Source: an uncultured Hyphomicrobiales bacterium
GTDB lineage: Bacteria > Pseudomonadota > Alphaproteobacteria > Rhizobiales > Beijerinckiaceae
Assembly (NCBI GenBank): GCA_903916165.1
Contig: CAIWVR010000245.1
Coordinates: forward strand, 1 to 6,138
Direction of reading: 5' to 3'
DNA: 6,138 nucleotides
Positions 1 to 4,898 of the stretch are shown one piece after another. Under the pieces are notes generated by a model that was not told the origin of the DNA, ran no database searches, and saw nothing but the letters and a program-made list of their open reading frames with translations. A program made the translations under genes and the position numbers. Position 1 is the stretch's first letter. Each line of letters opens with the position of its first letter.

Positions 1-743
1 AACACGACATCCGATTCCAGATGTTCGTCATCATCGACGAAGACCTGCGTGACGAGCGTCTTGAAGCCCTCTCGGTAGCAGAGGAAATGAATATGCGCGG
101 GGCGCCAGTGCGGCCTGTTCTGCGCCCGCAGCATGTCGCCCACGGGCCCGTCGATCGGCACCGGATATCCCGCCGGGCGCACGGAGCGGAACGCGAAGCG
201 GCCCTGCGCATCAGTGATGAACTTGCCGCGCAGGTTCATGTCGGCCTGGGCCTCGTCCTGGTTTTCGTAGAGGCCGACCGGCGAGGAATGCCAGACGTCC
301 ACTTCGACACCGGCGACCGGCTGCCCTGAGGGATCGCGCACCAGACAATTGGCAAACAACGCCGGGCCGGGCGTCGCCGAGCGCAGGATCGAGCCGCCGT
401 TTTCGGTCTTGGGCGAATTCATGCGCCAGAAGGGGCCGAGCAGCGCGGCTGCGGTCTCGGTCGAGCCCTGGCCGCCATTGTTCAGCAGGCAGACGAGGGT
501 CGAAAAGCCGATGGAATCGGAGAACAGGATGCCCTCATTATGGGCATCGCTGGTCTGCTTGCCGATGCGGTTGAGGAAATCGACGCCGATTTCAAATTCC
601 GCTTCGGTGAGATTGACCTCGCGGGCAAAAGCATGGGCATGGCGCACAAGGGCGTCCATGATCTCCTTGAAGCGCGGGCTCGTCGCCCCCGACATGGTCT
701 GCAGGACGACGGGCGTGACGCCGTCCACGTCTTCAATGATCAT
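1..743 (-). CDS. Intradiol ring-cleavage dioxygenase (catechol/hydroxyquinol 1,2-dioxygenase type), partial at window edge
   Basis: Cytoplasmic non-haem Fe(III) enzyme expected to open a catechol- or hydroxyquinol-type ring between the two hydroxyls, giving a muconate or maleylacetate. 247 codons are visible; the C-terminus lies beyond base 1. Residues about 20-95 match the helical intradiol N-terminal dimerisation domain, and residues about 100 onward match the catalytic beta-sandwich. All four iron ligands of the family can be placed: Tyr159 (VGLYENQD), Tyr193 (AGYPVPIDGPVG), His217 and His219 (HWRPAHIHF). The start is ATG at 743, preceded by GGGAGG with a 5-base spacer. Family members are about 280-310 residues, so some 40-60 are missing. 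It is divergent from a LacI-family regulator, which probably controls it through the twin palindromes upstream. The intradiol class is clear. Hydroxyquinol is favoured over catechol only on general resemblance, and the substrate cannot be fixed from this sequence. Confidence 0.93.
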   Translation of the reverse strand, partial: MIIEDVDGVTPVVLQTMSGATSPRFKEIMDALVRHAHAFAREVNLTEAEFEIGVDFLNRIGKQTSDAHNEGILFSDSIGFSTLVCLLNNGGQGSTETAAALLGPFWRMNSPKTENGGSILRSATPGPALFANCLVRDPSGQPVAGVEVDVWHSSPVGLYENQDEAQADMNLRGKFITDAQGRFAFRSVRPAGYPVPIDGPVGDMLRAQNRPHWRPAHIHFLCYREGFKTLVTQVFVDDDEHLESDVV

Positions 744-773
744 TGTCGCCTCCCGAGCGAAATTATGCCGCCC

Positions 774-869
774 CGTCGTTGCGAGCGAAGCGAAGCAATC
801 CATCTTTAAGCGCACGAACGCTTGCGCCCAAAGATGGATTGCCGCGTCGCTGCGCTCCTCGCAATGACG
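774..869. repeat. Palindromic intergenic repeat element, copy 1
   Basis: Imperfect inverted repeat with arms at about 774-807 and 830-869. The left arm runs from CGTCGTTGCGAG to GCAATCCATCTTT. The right arm is its reverse complement (AAAGATGGATTGCC to CTCGCAATGACG) with a few inserted bases. The 22-base loop contains a smaller hairpin, AAGCG (808-812) with CGCTT (819-823). The sequence is of the 'CGTCATTGCGAGC...GCAATCCA' kind, dispersed in many proteobacterial genomes and usually intergenic. Here it lies between the dioxygenase start and the two operators, so it would form a strong hairpin in the dioxygenase mRNA leader if transcription begins near the operators. It encodes no protein I recognise. 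Confidence 0.85.
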
Positions 870-870
870 T

Positions 871-884
871 TGCAATCGATTGCA
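871..884. promoter_or_regulatory. Putative LacI-family operator O1 (TGCAATCGATTGCA)
   Basis: Perfect 14-bp palindrome with a central CG flanked by AAT/ATT. This fits the TGNAANCGNTTNCA pattern of many LacI/GalR-family sites, where paired hinge-helix leucines insert at the central CpG. An identical site lies 23 bp downstream. It sits between the divergent dioxygenase and LacI-family genes, one base after the repeat element ends. Binding is inferred. Confidence 0.72.
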
Positions 885-893
885 CAGAGTTTC

Positions 894-907
894 TGCAATC
901 GATTGCA
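894..907. promoter_or_regulatory. Putative LacI-family operator O2 (TGCAATCGATTGCA)
   Basis: Second perfect copy of the 14-bp palindrome, 23 bp from the first (start to start), a little over two helical turns. Its last base begins an AAGGAG stretch (907-912). It lies about 33 bases upstream of the favoured LacI ATG. That position suits autoregulation of the regulator and control of the divergent dioxygenase from one shared region. No convincing -35/-10 pair could be assigned on either strand. Confidence 0.72.
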
Positions 908-939
908 AGGAGTCAACAGGCCAGTCTATCGTCACGGTC

Positions 940-1977
940 ATGACAGATGTCCGAAACATGCCGCCGAATCTGCAGGCCGTGGCCGACGCCGCCGGCGTCC
1001 ACCGGTCGACGGCGTCGCGCGCTCTCAATCCGTCGACGCGCCATCTGGTCGCCGGGGATGTCGCGTTGCGCATTGTCGAAACGGCCCGTCGCCTGGGCTA
1101 CCGGCGCGACGGGCTGGCGGCGAGCCTGCGCACCGGGCGCACGCGGCTCGTCGGCGTGGTGCTGCCCGACATTTCCAATCCGGTCTTCGGTCCCATCCTG
1201 CGCGGCGTCGAATCCGGGCTGGCGGCGGCGGGCTATTCAGCCCTGCTCGCCAATGCGGGACCTGGCGGCGAAGACGGCCTGCGGCTCATCGAGGAACTCA
1301 TGGAGCGCCGCGTCGACGGGCTCATCCTTGCCACCGCGCGCCATGACGATCCCGTGCTCGCCGCCTGTCTCGACGCCGGGACACCGACCGTGCTCGTCAA
1401 CCGTGCCGATGCGCGCGGCCGCGCATCCGCCGTGGTGTCGGACGATCACGCCGGCATGGTGCTGGCGGTGGCTCATCTGGCGGGTCTCGGTCACAGGCGC
1501 ATCGGCCATCTCGGCGGTCCGCAGGACGTGTCGACGGGCGCGCTGCGCCGTGCGGGCTTTATTGCCGCCTTGCGGGCATTGGGGCTTGAGTCGGAAAATG
1601 CCTGTGTCGCAGCGATTGCTTATACGCGCGAGGCGGGGCAGGCGGCGGCGGAAGACTTGCTCGCCCGTTTCGATGTCAGCGCCATAGCCGCGGCCAACGA
1701 CCTGCTGGCTCTTGGTGCCTATCGCGCCTGCGCGGCGCGCGGGCTGCGGGTCCCGCAGGATGTGTCGATCGTCGGTCATAATGACATGCCGCTCGTTGAC
1801 ATGGTCGAACCGCCACTGACGACAATTCGTATCTCTCATGTCGCCATGGGCGAGGAAGCCGCGCGCCTGCTGGTGCGCGAAATAGAGACGCCGGGCCTGT
1901 CGCCCGAGCGCATCGTTACGCCCCCTGAACTGGTGGTGCGTGGCAGCACGATGTCGCCGTCATTGCGGGGAGCGTAG
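940..1977 (+). CDS. LacI/GalR-family transcriptional regulator
   Basis: DNA-binding regulator of 345 residues, the usual family length. Residues about 10-30 form the helix-turn-helix (LQAVADAAGV then HRSTASRAL as recognition helix). The hinge helix is at about 57-65 (GLAASLRTG) with Leu63 as the likely CpG-inserting leucine. The effector-binding periplasmic-binding-protein-like core begins at TRLVGVVLPDISNPVFGPIL and includes GHRRIGHLGG, AANDLLALGAYRA, GLRVPQDVSIVGHND and PPLTTIRIS. ATG 940 is chosen because the helix-turn-helix then starts at the normal distance. An in-frame TTG at 880 lies inside operator O1 and would add 20 unrelated residues. ATG 958 is possible. No well-spaced Shine-Dalgarno precedes 940; AAGGAG at 907-912 is too far, so translation may be weak. 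The likely target is the divergent dioxygenase plus itself. The last six residues and the stop come from repeat copy 2. The effector is unknown. Confidence 0.94.
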   Translation: MTDVRNMPPNLQAVADAAGVHRSTASRALNPSTRHLVAGDVALRIVETARRLGYRRDGLAASLRTGRTRLVGVVLPDISNPVFGPILRGVESGLAAAGYSALLANAGPGGEDGLRLIEELMERRVDGLILATARHDDPVLAACLDAGTPTVLVNRADARGRASAVVSDDHAGMVLAVAHLAGLGHRRIGHLGGPQDVSTGALRRAGFIAALRALGLESENACVAAIAYTREAGQAAAEDLLARFDVSAIAAANDLLALGAYRACAARGLRVPQDVSIVGHNDMPLVDMVEPPLTTIRISHVAMGEEAARLLVREIETPGLSPERIVTPPELVVRGSTMSPSLRGA

Positions 1978-2084
1978 CGACGCGGCAATCCATGTCCGGA
2001 TCGACTGGCGCGCCTTCGCGACCTCCCTGTCCGGGCCGCGACAGAAAGATGGATTGCCGCGTCGCTTCGCTCCTCGCAATGACG
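1958..2084. repeat. Palindromic intergenic repeat element, copy 2
   Basis: Same element as at 774-869. The left arm (about 1958-1993) begins CGTCATTGCGGGGAGCG and ends GGCAATCCAT. The right arm (about 2045-2084) is AAAGATGGATTGCC to CTCGCAATGACG and differs from the right arm of copy 1 at one base in 40. The loop is longer, about 51 bases, and unrelated to that of copy 1. The element fills the gap between the convergent lacI-type gene and the solute-binding-protein gene, whose stop is 8 bases beyond. The left arm is translated as the end of the regulator. The hairpin could limit read-through or protect 3' ends of both transcripts, but there is no U-tract typical of a factor-independent terminator. 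Confidence 0.85.
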
Positions 2085-2091
2085 AGGGAGC

Positions 2092-3129
2092 CTACTTTGG
2101 CAGCTGCACGATTGCCTGCATGCGTGCGCGCACGTCTTCCGGCGTCAGATAGAGTTTTGCGATCATCGCCTGCGCATCAATGCCGGAGATCGGATCGACC
2201 CGGATGCCGATCTTTTCGGCTTCCGCACGCAGTTCCGGGTCTGCGGCCGTCTTGTCGAAGGCCTTGCGCAGCAGCGCGACGCGGTCGGCGGGGGTGCCGG
2301 GCGGGGCGACGAACGGGCGGCCCAGATCGAGGCGCGACAGCAGGATGTCGATGATCTGCAGGTCTTTTTCGTCGGTCACCAGTTCGCGCATCGTTGGTGT
2401 GTTGGGTGCGTCGGGATGGCGCGACGAGGCCATCTGCACGAAGAAGTTCACCGCGCCGCCCTCAATGTCCTTCATGGCGGTGATCCGGTTGGGGCCGGAC
2501 CAGCCGGTCATGAAAATGCCGTCCACTTCGCCGCGCGACATGGCGAGATAATATTCGACCTGTCCGGGATAGCCGAACACGGACTTGAATTTCGTCCCGA
2601 GCAACTGGTTGGACAGCCGCGCATACATGGCGGAATCGGTTTCCGGCCCGTTGGTGCCGATGACGATCTCGGTCTTGCGCATGTCCTCGAGCGTGCGCGC
2701 CTTCGAGGTTTTTGACACCAGCCCGACGCCGGCCTCGCGCGAAATGCTGCCGAGCCAGTTGAACTCCGTCGCCTTGAATTGCGCCTGGGTCTGGGAGCCA
2801 TAGAGCAGGGCGGTCGTCGCCATGCCACGGTCGATGTGGCCGAGGACCGTGCCGTCCTTTGGCGCCACCGTGAAAAGGTAATTGGTGGCTGTGATGGCGC
2901 CGCCGCCGGGCATGTTCTGAACCTGGATGGAGGGTTCGCCCGGCAGATATTTCGAGAAGTAGCGCACCGCCAGACGGCCCATCATGTCGTAGCCGCCGCC
3001 CGCCGAGCTGGACACAATCAGCCGCATGTTCGGTCTGGCTTGGTAGAAATCCGTCGCGCTGTCGGCGCTGGCCACGCCACAGGTCAGCGCCCAGGCGAGG
3101 GCCATCCATCCTGCCGTTTTTTTCAGCAT
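2092..3129 (-). CDS. TctC/Bug-type periplasmic solute-binding protein (tripartite tricarboxylate transporter family)
   Basis: Exported binding protein of 345 residues, expected to capture a small carboxylate or aromatic acid in the periplasm for a TctA/TctB-type importer. The N-terminus is a clean Sec signal: Lys3-Lys4, a hydrophobic stretch (GWMALAWALTCGV), and a probable cut after Ala-Ser-Ala at 20-22. Family features follow: MRLIVSSSAGGGYDMMGR (about 35-52; the usual version is IVPFPAGGG.D), QVQNMPGGGAITATNYL, APKDGTVLG, VDGIFMTGWSGP and RPFVAPPGTPADRVALLRKAF. ATG 3129 is chosen over ATG 3150 because CGGAGA (3138-3143) lies 8 bases upstream and it gives a normal signal peptide; 3150 has no ribosome site. 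No TctA or TctB gene lies in the window, so this is either an orphan, as is common in this family, or its partners are elsewhere. The ligand cannot be read from sequence. Confidence 0.92.
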   Translation of the reverse strand: MLKKTAGWMALAWALTCGVASADSATDFYQARPNMRLIVSSSAGGGYDMMGRLAVRYFSKYLPGEPSIQVQNMPGGGAITATNYLFTVAPKDGTVLGHIDRGMATTALLYGSQTQAQFKATEFNWLGSISREAGVGLVSKTSKARTLEDMRKTEIVIGTNGPETDSAMYARLSNQLLGTKFKSVFGYPGQVEYYLAMSRGEVDGIFMTGWSGPNRITAMKDIEGGAVNFFVQMASSRHPDAPNTPTMRELVTDEKDLQIIDILLSRLDLGRPFVAPPGTPADRVALLRKAFDKTAADPELRAEAEKIGIRVDPISGIDAQAMIAKLYLTPEDVRARMQAIVQLPK

Positions 3130-3137
3130 TTTTCCAG

Positions 3138-3143
3138 TCTCCG
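3138..3143 (-). promoter_or_regulatory. Ribosome-binding site deciding the binding-protein start
   Basis: On the minus strand CGGAGA is followed by 8 bases and then ATG at 3129. The alternative ATG at 3150 lies upstream of this site and has no purine-rich stretch before it, so the shorter product is favoured. Confidence 0.65.
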
Positions 3144-3193
3144 CTTGCATCTGATGTTTTCAACAAGCAAAGCCCGGGCCAGTTAGACACCAG

Positions 3194-3667
3194 TCACACG
3201 GACGGATGGCCAGCGCGTTTCAGACGCTGGACGGCGGTGTCGAGCGCCGACAAAAAATTGGAGCGGTCGCGCGGCGCAAAGGGCTTCGGCCCGCGGGTCG
3301 TCTCGCCTGCCGAGCGCAGCTCGTCCATCAGGTTGCGGGTCGCCAGCGCCATGCCGATGGAGGCGTCGTTGAAGGCCCGGCCGGTTGGTCCGAGCACCTC
3401 CGCGCCCGCCTTCACGCAGCGCGCCGCAAGCGGGATGTCGGCGGTGATGACGATGGCGCCCGGCGCCGCGCGCTCGGCGATCCAGTCGTCGGCGACATCG
3501 GGCCCGGCGGGCACGACGACCCGCTCGATCTTCGGGCTGCGGGGAATGGCGATCCAGGCATTGGCAACGACATGCACGGCAAGCCCGTAACGCTCTGCGA
3601 CCCGGTAGGTCTCGTCCTTCACGGGGCAGGCGTCGGCATCGATGTAGATCACGATAGGTGCGGGCAT
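3194..3667 (-). CDS. yaiI: YaiI/UPF0178 (DUF188) family protein
   Basis: Protein of 157 residues, close to the usual 150 or so for this conserved family of unknown biochemical role. Hallmarks in order: [11 protein letters not shown] (residues 7-17), the acidic-rich [42 protein letters not shown], then [18 protein letters not shown] near the C-terminus. The conserved aspartates in IDAD, ADDW and TADIP resemble a PIN/NYN-like acidic site, but nuclease activity is inference. ATG 3667 is chosen because family proteins begin directly before the IDADACP strand; AAGAG stands 4 bases upstream as a modest ribosome site. The open frame continues upstream as far as 3907, but that part crosses the tandem repeats and the divergent gene and shows no family similarity. 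It lies 64 bases upstream of the binding-protein gene on the same strand, so co-transcription is possible. Confidence 0.93.
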   Translation of the reverse strand: MPAPIVIYIDADACPVKDETYRVAERYGLAVHVVANAWIAIPRSPKIERVVVPAGPDVADDWIAERAAPGAIVITADIPLAARCVKAGAEVLGPTGRAFNDASIGMALATRNLMDELRSAGETTRGPKPFAPRDRSNFLSALDTAVQRLKRAGHPSV

Positions 3668-3695
3668 GAGGCTCTTAAAACAGGCAAGCCGCCGA

Positions 3696-3737
3696 TTGCC
3701 AAGCCGCCCTTGCCAAGCCGCCCTTGCCAAGCGGCCC
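3696..3737. repeat. Three tandem 14-bp repeats upstream of yaiI
   Basis: TTGCCAAGCCGCCC occurs at 3696-3709 and 3710-3723, and with one change (TTGCCAAGCGGCCC) at 3724-3737. A partial unit, GCAAGCCGCC, precedes them at about 3684-3693. The array lies in the short divergent region between the yaiI start and the small ORF at 3782. The 14-bp period is not a multiple of three, which argues against coding. Copy number could vary by slippage. Confidence 0.88.
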
Positions 3738-3769
3738 GCGCCATCTGAAGCTAACTGGATTGGCTGCAT

Positions 3770-3774
3770 GGGAG
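3770..3774 (+). promoter_or_regulatory. Ribosome-binding site of the 54-codon small ORF
   Basis: GGGAG followed by a 7-base spacer (TCACGCC) and ATG at 3782. This near-ideal placement is one of the two main reasons for calling the small ORF a gene. Confidence 0.6.
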
Positions 3775-3781
3775 TCACGCC

Positions 3782-3946
3782 ATGGCAAAAATCATTTCCT
3801 CGCCCGCCGTCATTGGTGGCCCGCGCCTGATCCTGAGAGCCGAAGGGCAGGTGATGTTTCTGCTGGCGACACTGGCCTGTGTCGTCCCCGGCTTGCAGGA
3901 CACGCATCTTGGCGCGCTCGGCCCCGGCCGGAAGGCCTTGGCGTGA
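3782..3946 (+). CDS. Small protein (54 aa), possibly a shortened DUF4260-like membrane protein, coupled to tetR
   Basis: Starts [19 protein letters not shown], followed by a short hydrophobic stretch ([12 protein letters not shown], about residues 24-35) and a charged tail ending GPGRKALA. Support for a real gene: GGGAG at 3770-3774 with a 7-base spacer, and a TGA stop that overlaps the GTG start of the TetR-family gene by four bases (GTGA, 3943-3946), the classic arrangement for translational coupling. The segment [11 protein letters not shown] followed by a hydrophobic helix recalls the N-terminus of DUF4260 membrane proteins. Those are about twice as long, so this could be an internally deleted remnant. 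That family link is from memory and weak. Otherwise it may be a short leader peptide or a single-helix membrane protein. Function unknown. Confidence 0.5.
   Translation: MAKIISSPAVIGGPRLILRAEGQVMFLLATLACVVPGLQDTHLGALGPGRKALA
3930..3935 (+). promoter_or_regulatory. Ribosome-binding site supporting the GTG start of tetR
   Basis: GGAAGG followed by 7 bases and GTG at 3943. It lies within the 3' end of the small ORF and fixes the TetR-family start at the GTG rather than further upstream in the open frame. Confidence 0.65.
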
Positions 3947-4494
3947 CCAAGACCAGCGACGCCCAGATTGTCGAAGCCGCGCGGCAGATTATCATCGGGC
4001 AGGGGATCGACCAGCTGACACAGCGCGGATTGGCTGCGGCGGTCGGCATCAAGGCACCGTCCCTCTACAAGCGGTTCGCTGACCAGGCTGCGCTTTTGCG
4101 CGCCGTACGGGGGCAGGCTCTTGCCGATCTTGAAGCCAGACTGCGCAGGGCGGCGGGCGACCAGCCGCCGGCCCCGGCGGCGCTGCGCATGGCGAATGCC
4201 TTCCGCGCCTATGCCCTCGAGGCACCCGGCCTTTATCGCCTGATCTTTGACGCGGCTCTGCAGGATCCGGAGCGGACGCTCGAGCGGGCCGCGCTGGCAC
4301 CCTTCGAGGCCGCGCTCGCGCCGCTGGCGGGCGGCGGGCAGGGCGCTTCGTCCGCCCATGCCATGCTGGCCTTGCTGCACGGGCTGGTCCGGCTTGAGAT
4401 CGACGGCGCGGCACCCATGGCGGGCCCGCATGACGAGGCTTTCCGTTTCGCCATCTATGCCTTGCTGCAGGGGATCGCCCGCAGCGCGGGCTGA
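3943..4494 (+). CDS. TetR/AcrR-family transcriptional regulator with WHG-type C-terminal domain
   Basis: Regulator of 183 residues, normal for the family. The N-terminal DNA-binding domain spans about residues 8-55: [18 protein letters not shown], then the helix-turn-helix [19 protein letters not shown] (28-45). The ligand-binding half contains [16 protein letters not shown] (87-102), characteristic of the WHG-type TetR C-terminal domain, and later [17 protein letters not shown]. The start is GTG 3943, with GGAAGG 7 bases upstream; the open frame extends back to 3724 but without family similarity. The GTG overlaps the stop of the preceding small ORF, implying one transcript and coupled translation. 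A small helical protein gene follows 78 bases after the stop. TetR regulators often control adjacent or divergent genes, so candidates are its own operon and yaiI; no palindromic operator was identified in the 3668-3781 gap. Effector unknown. Confidence 0.92.
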   Translation: MTKTSDAQIVEAARQIIIGQGIDQLTQRGLAAAVGIKAPSLYKRFADQAALLRAVRGQALADLEARLRRAAGDQPPAPAALRMANAFRAYALEAPGLYRLIFDAALQDPERTLERAALAPFEAALAPLAGGGQGASSAHAMLALLHGLVRLEIDGAAPMAGPHDEAFRFAIYALLQGIARSAG

Positions 4495-4572
4495 GACGTC
4501 GCGCAGAAGGGACGAGGTCATGGCGAAAGGCGCGTTTTGTGGGTTAAATGGCGGCCATGTGGAGGCTGAACG

Positions 4573-4767
4573 ATGTATGATCACGACAAGTCCTGGCGAG
4601 AGGCGGCGGAGATGGCCGCCGCGCTGCAGGAAAAGGTGCGCAAGATCGAGGAGGAGCAATCCGCCCTCGACGTGAAGCGCGAGCTCGCGCGCTGGCTGGC
4701 CCGTTTCGACCCGCTCGCCGTCCAATTGGGCGTGCTGCGGGAGGAGGCGAACCGGGGCGGTGGCTGA
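4573..4767 (+). CDS. Small charged helical protein (64 aa), function unknown
   Basis: Not a family I recognise. The ATG at 4573 has an excellent ribosome site, GGAGG at 4561-4565 with a 7-base spacer. The sequence starts MYDHDKSWREAAEMAAALQ. It is rich in Glu, Lys, Arg and Ala through residues 6-60, with EKVRKIEEEQSALDVKRELARWLARF looking like a continuous amphipathic helix or coiled coil, and it ends in Gly-Gly-Gly. There is no signal peptide, membrane segment or metal-binding motif. It lies 78 bases after tetR and 131 bases before the bicupin gene, all on the same strand, so it may belong to the tetR transcript. A short cytoplasmic helical partner protein is plausible but unproven. Confidence 0.72.
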   Translation: MYDHDKSWREAAEMAAALQEKVRKIEEEQSALDVKRELARWLARFDPLAVQLGVLREEANRGGG

Positions 4768-4898
4768 GGCGAGACGCTTGCCCCCCCCTTGGAAGCCGCG
4801 AAAGCCTCTGCTAATCAGACGGACCTACTCCGAAAGTCGAGGCCTTGACGCGCCTTCTTCCCGGAGCAGTCCGACAACAAAACAACAGCGAGGATCCC

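Noticed and set aside
870..910. Possible sigma-70 promoter boxes (TTGCAA/TTGCAC-like) around the operators
   Set aside because: No convincing -10 element at 16-18 bp on either strand; the TTGC matches arise from the palindromes themselves.
880..939. In-frame TTG extension of the LacI-family gene by 20 residues
   Set aside because: The TTG lies inside operator O1, has no ribosome site, and the extra residues precede a helix-turn-helix that normally sits near the N-terminus.
1237..1839. Minus-strand open frame of 200 codons opposite the LacI-family gene
   Set aside because: Antisense shadow with no recognisable motif, while the plus strand encodes a full family protein.
774..2084. CRISPR or IS element as an explanation for the repeated sequences
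   Set aside because: Only two inverted-repeat copies about 1.2 kb apart with different loops, no regular spacers and no transposase gene in the window.
3668..3907. Upstream extension of yaiI to a 237-residue product
   Set aside because: The extension crosses the 14-bp tandem repeats and the oppositely oriented small ORF, has no family similarity, and the YaiI family starts right at the IDADACP strand.
3724..3942. Longer N-terminus for the TetR-family protein
   Set aside because: The added residues are Arg/Pro-rich with no similarity to the family; the GTG at 3943 has a good ribosome site and places the helix-turn-helix normally.
3775..4725. Long minus-strand open frame (316 codons) opposite tetR and the small genes
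   Set aside because: It is the antisense shadow of the GC-rich coding strand; the plus-strand proteins carry recognisable domains and ribosome sites, this one none.
4781..4788. Run of eight C residues after the 64-codon gene
   Set aside because: A homopolymer in a noncoding gap; could be slippage-prone but nothing suggests function, and it does not form a terminator.
4845..4898. In-frame TTG start of the bicupin, 18 residues earlier
   Set aside because: No ribosome site precedes it, whereas ATG 4899 has GAGG at a suitable distance.
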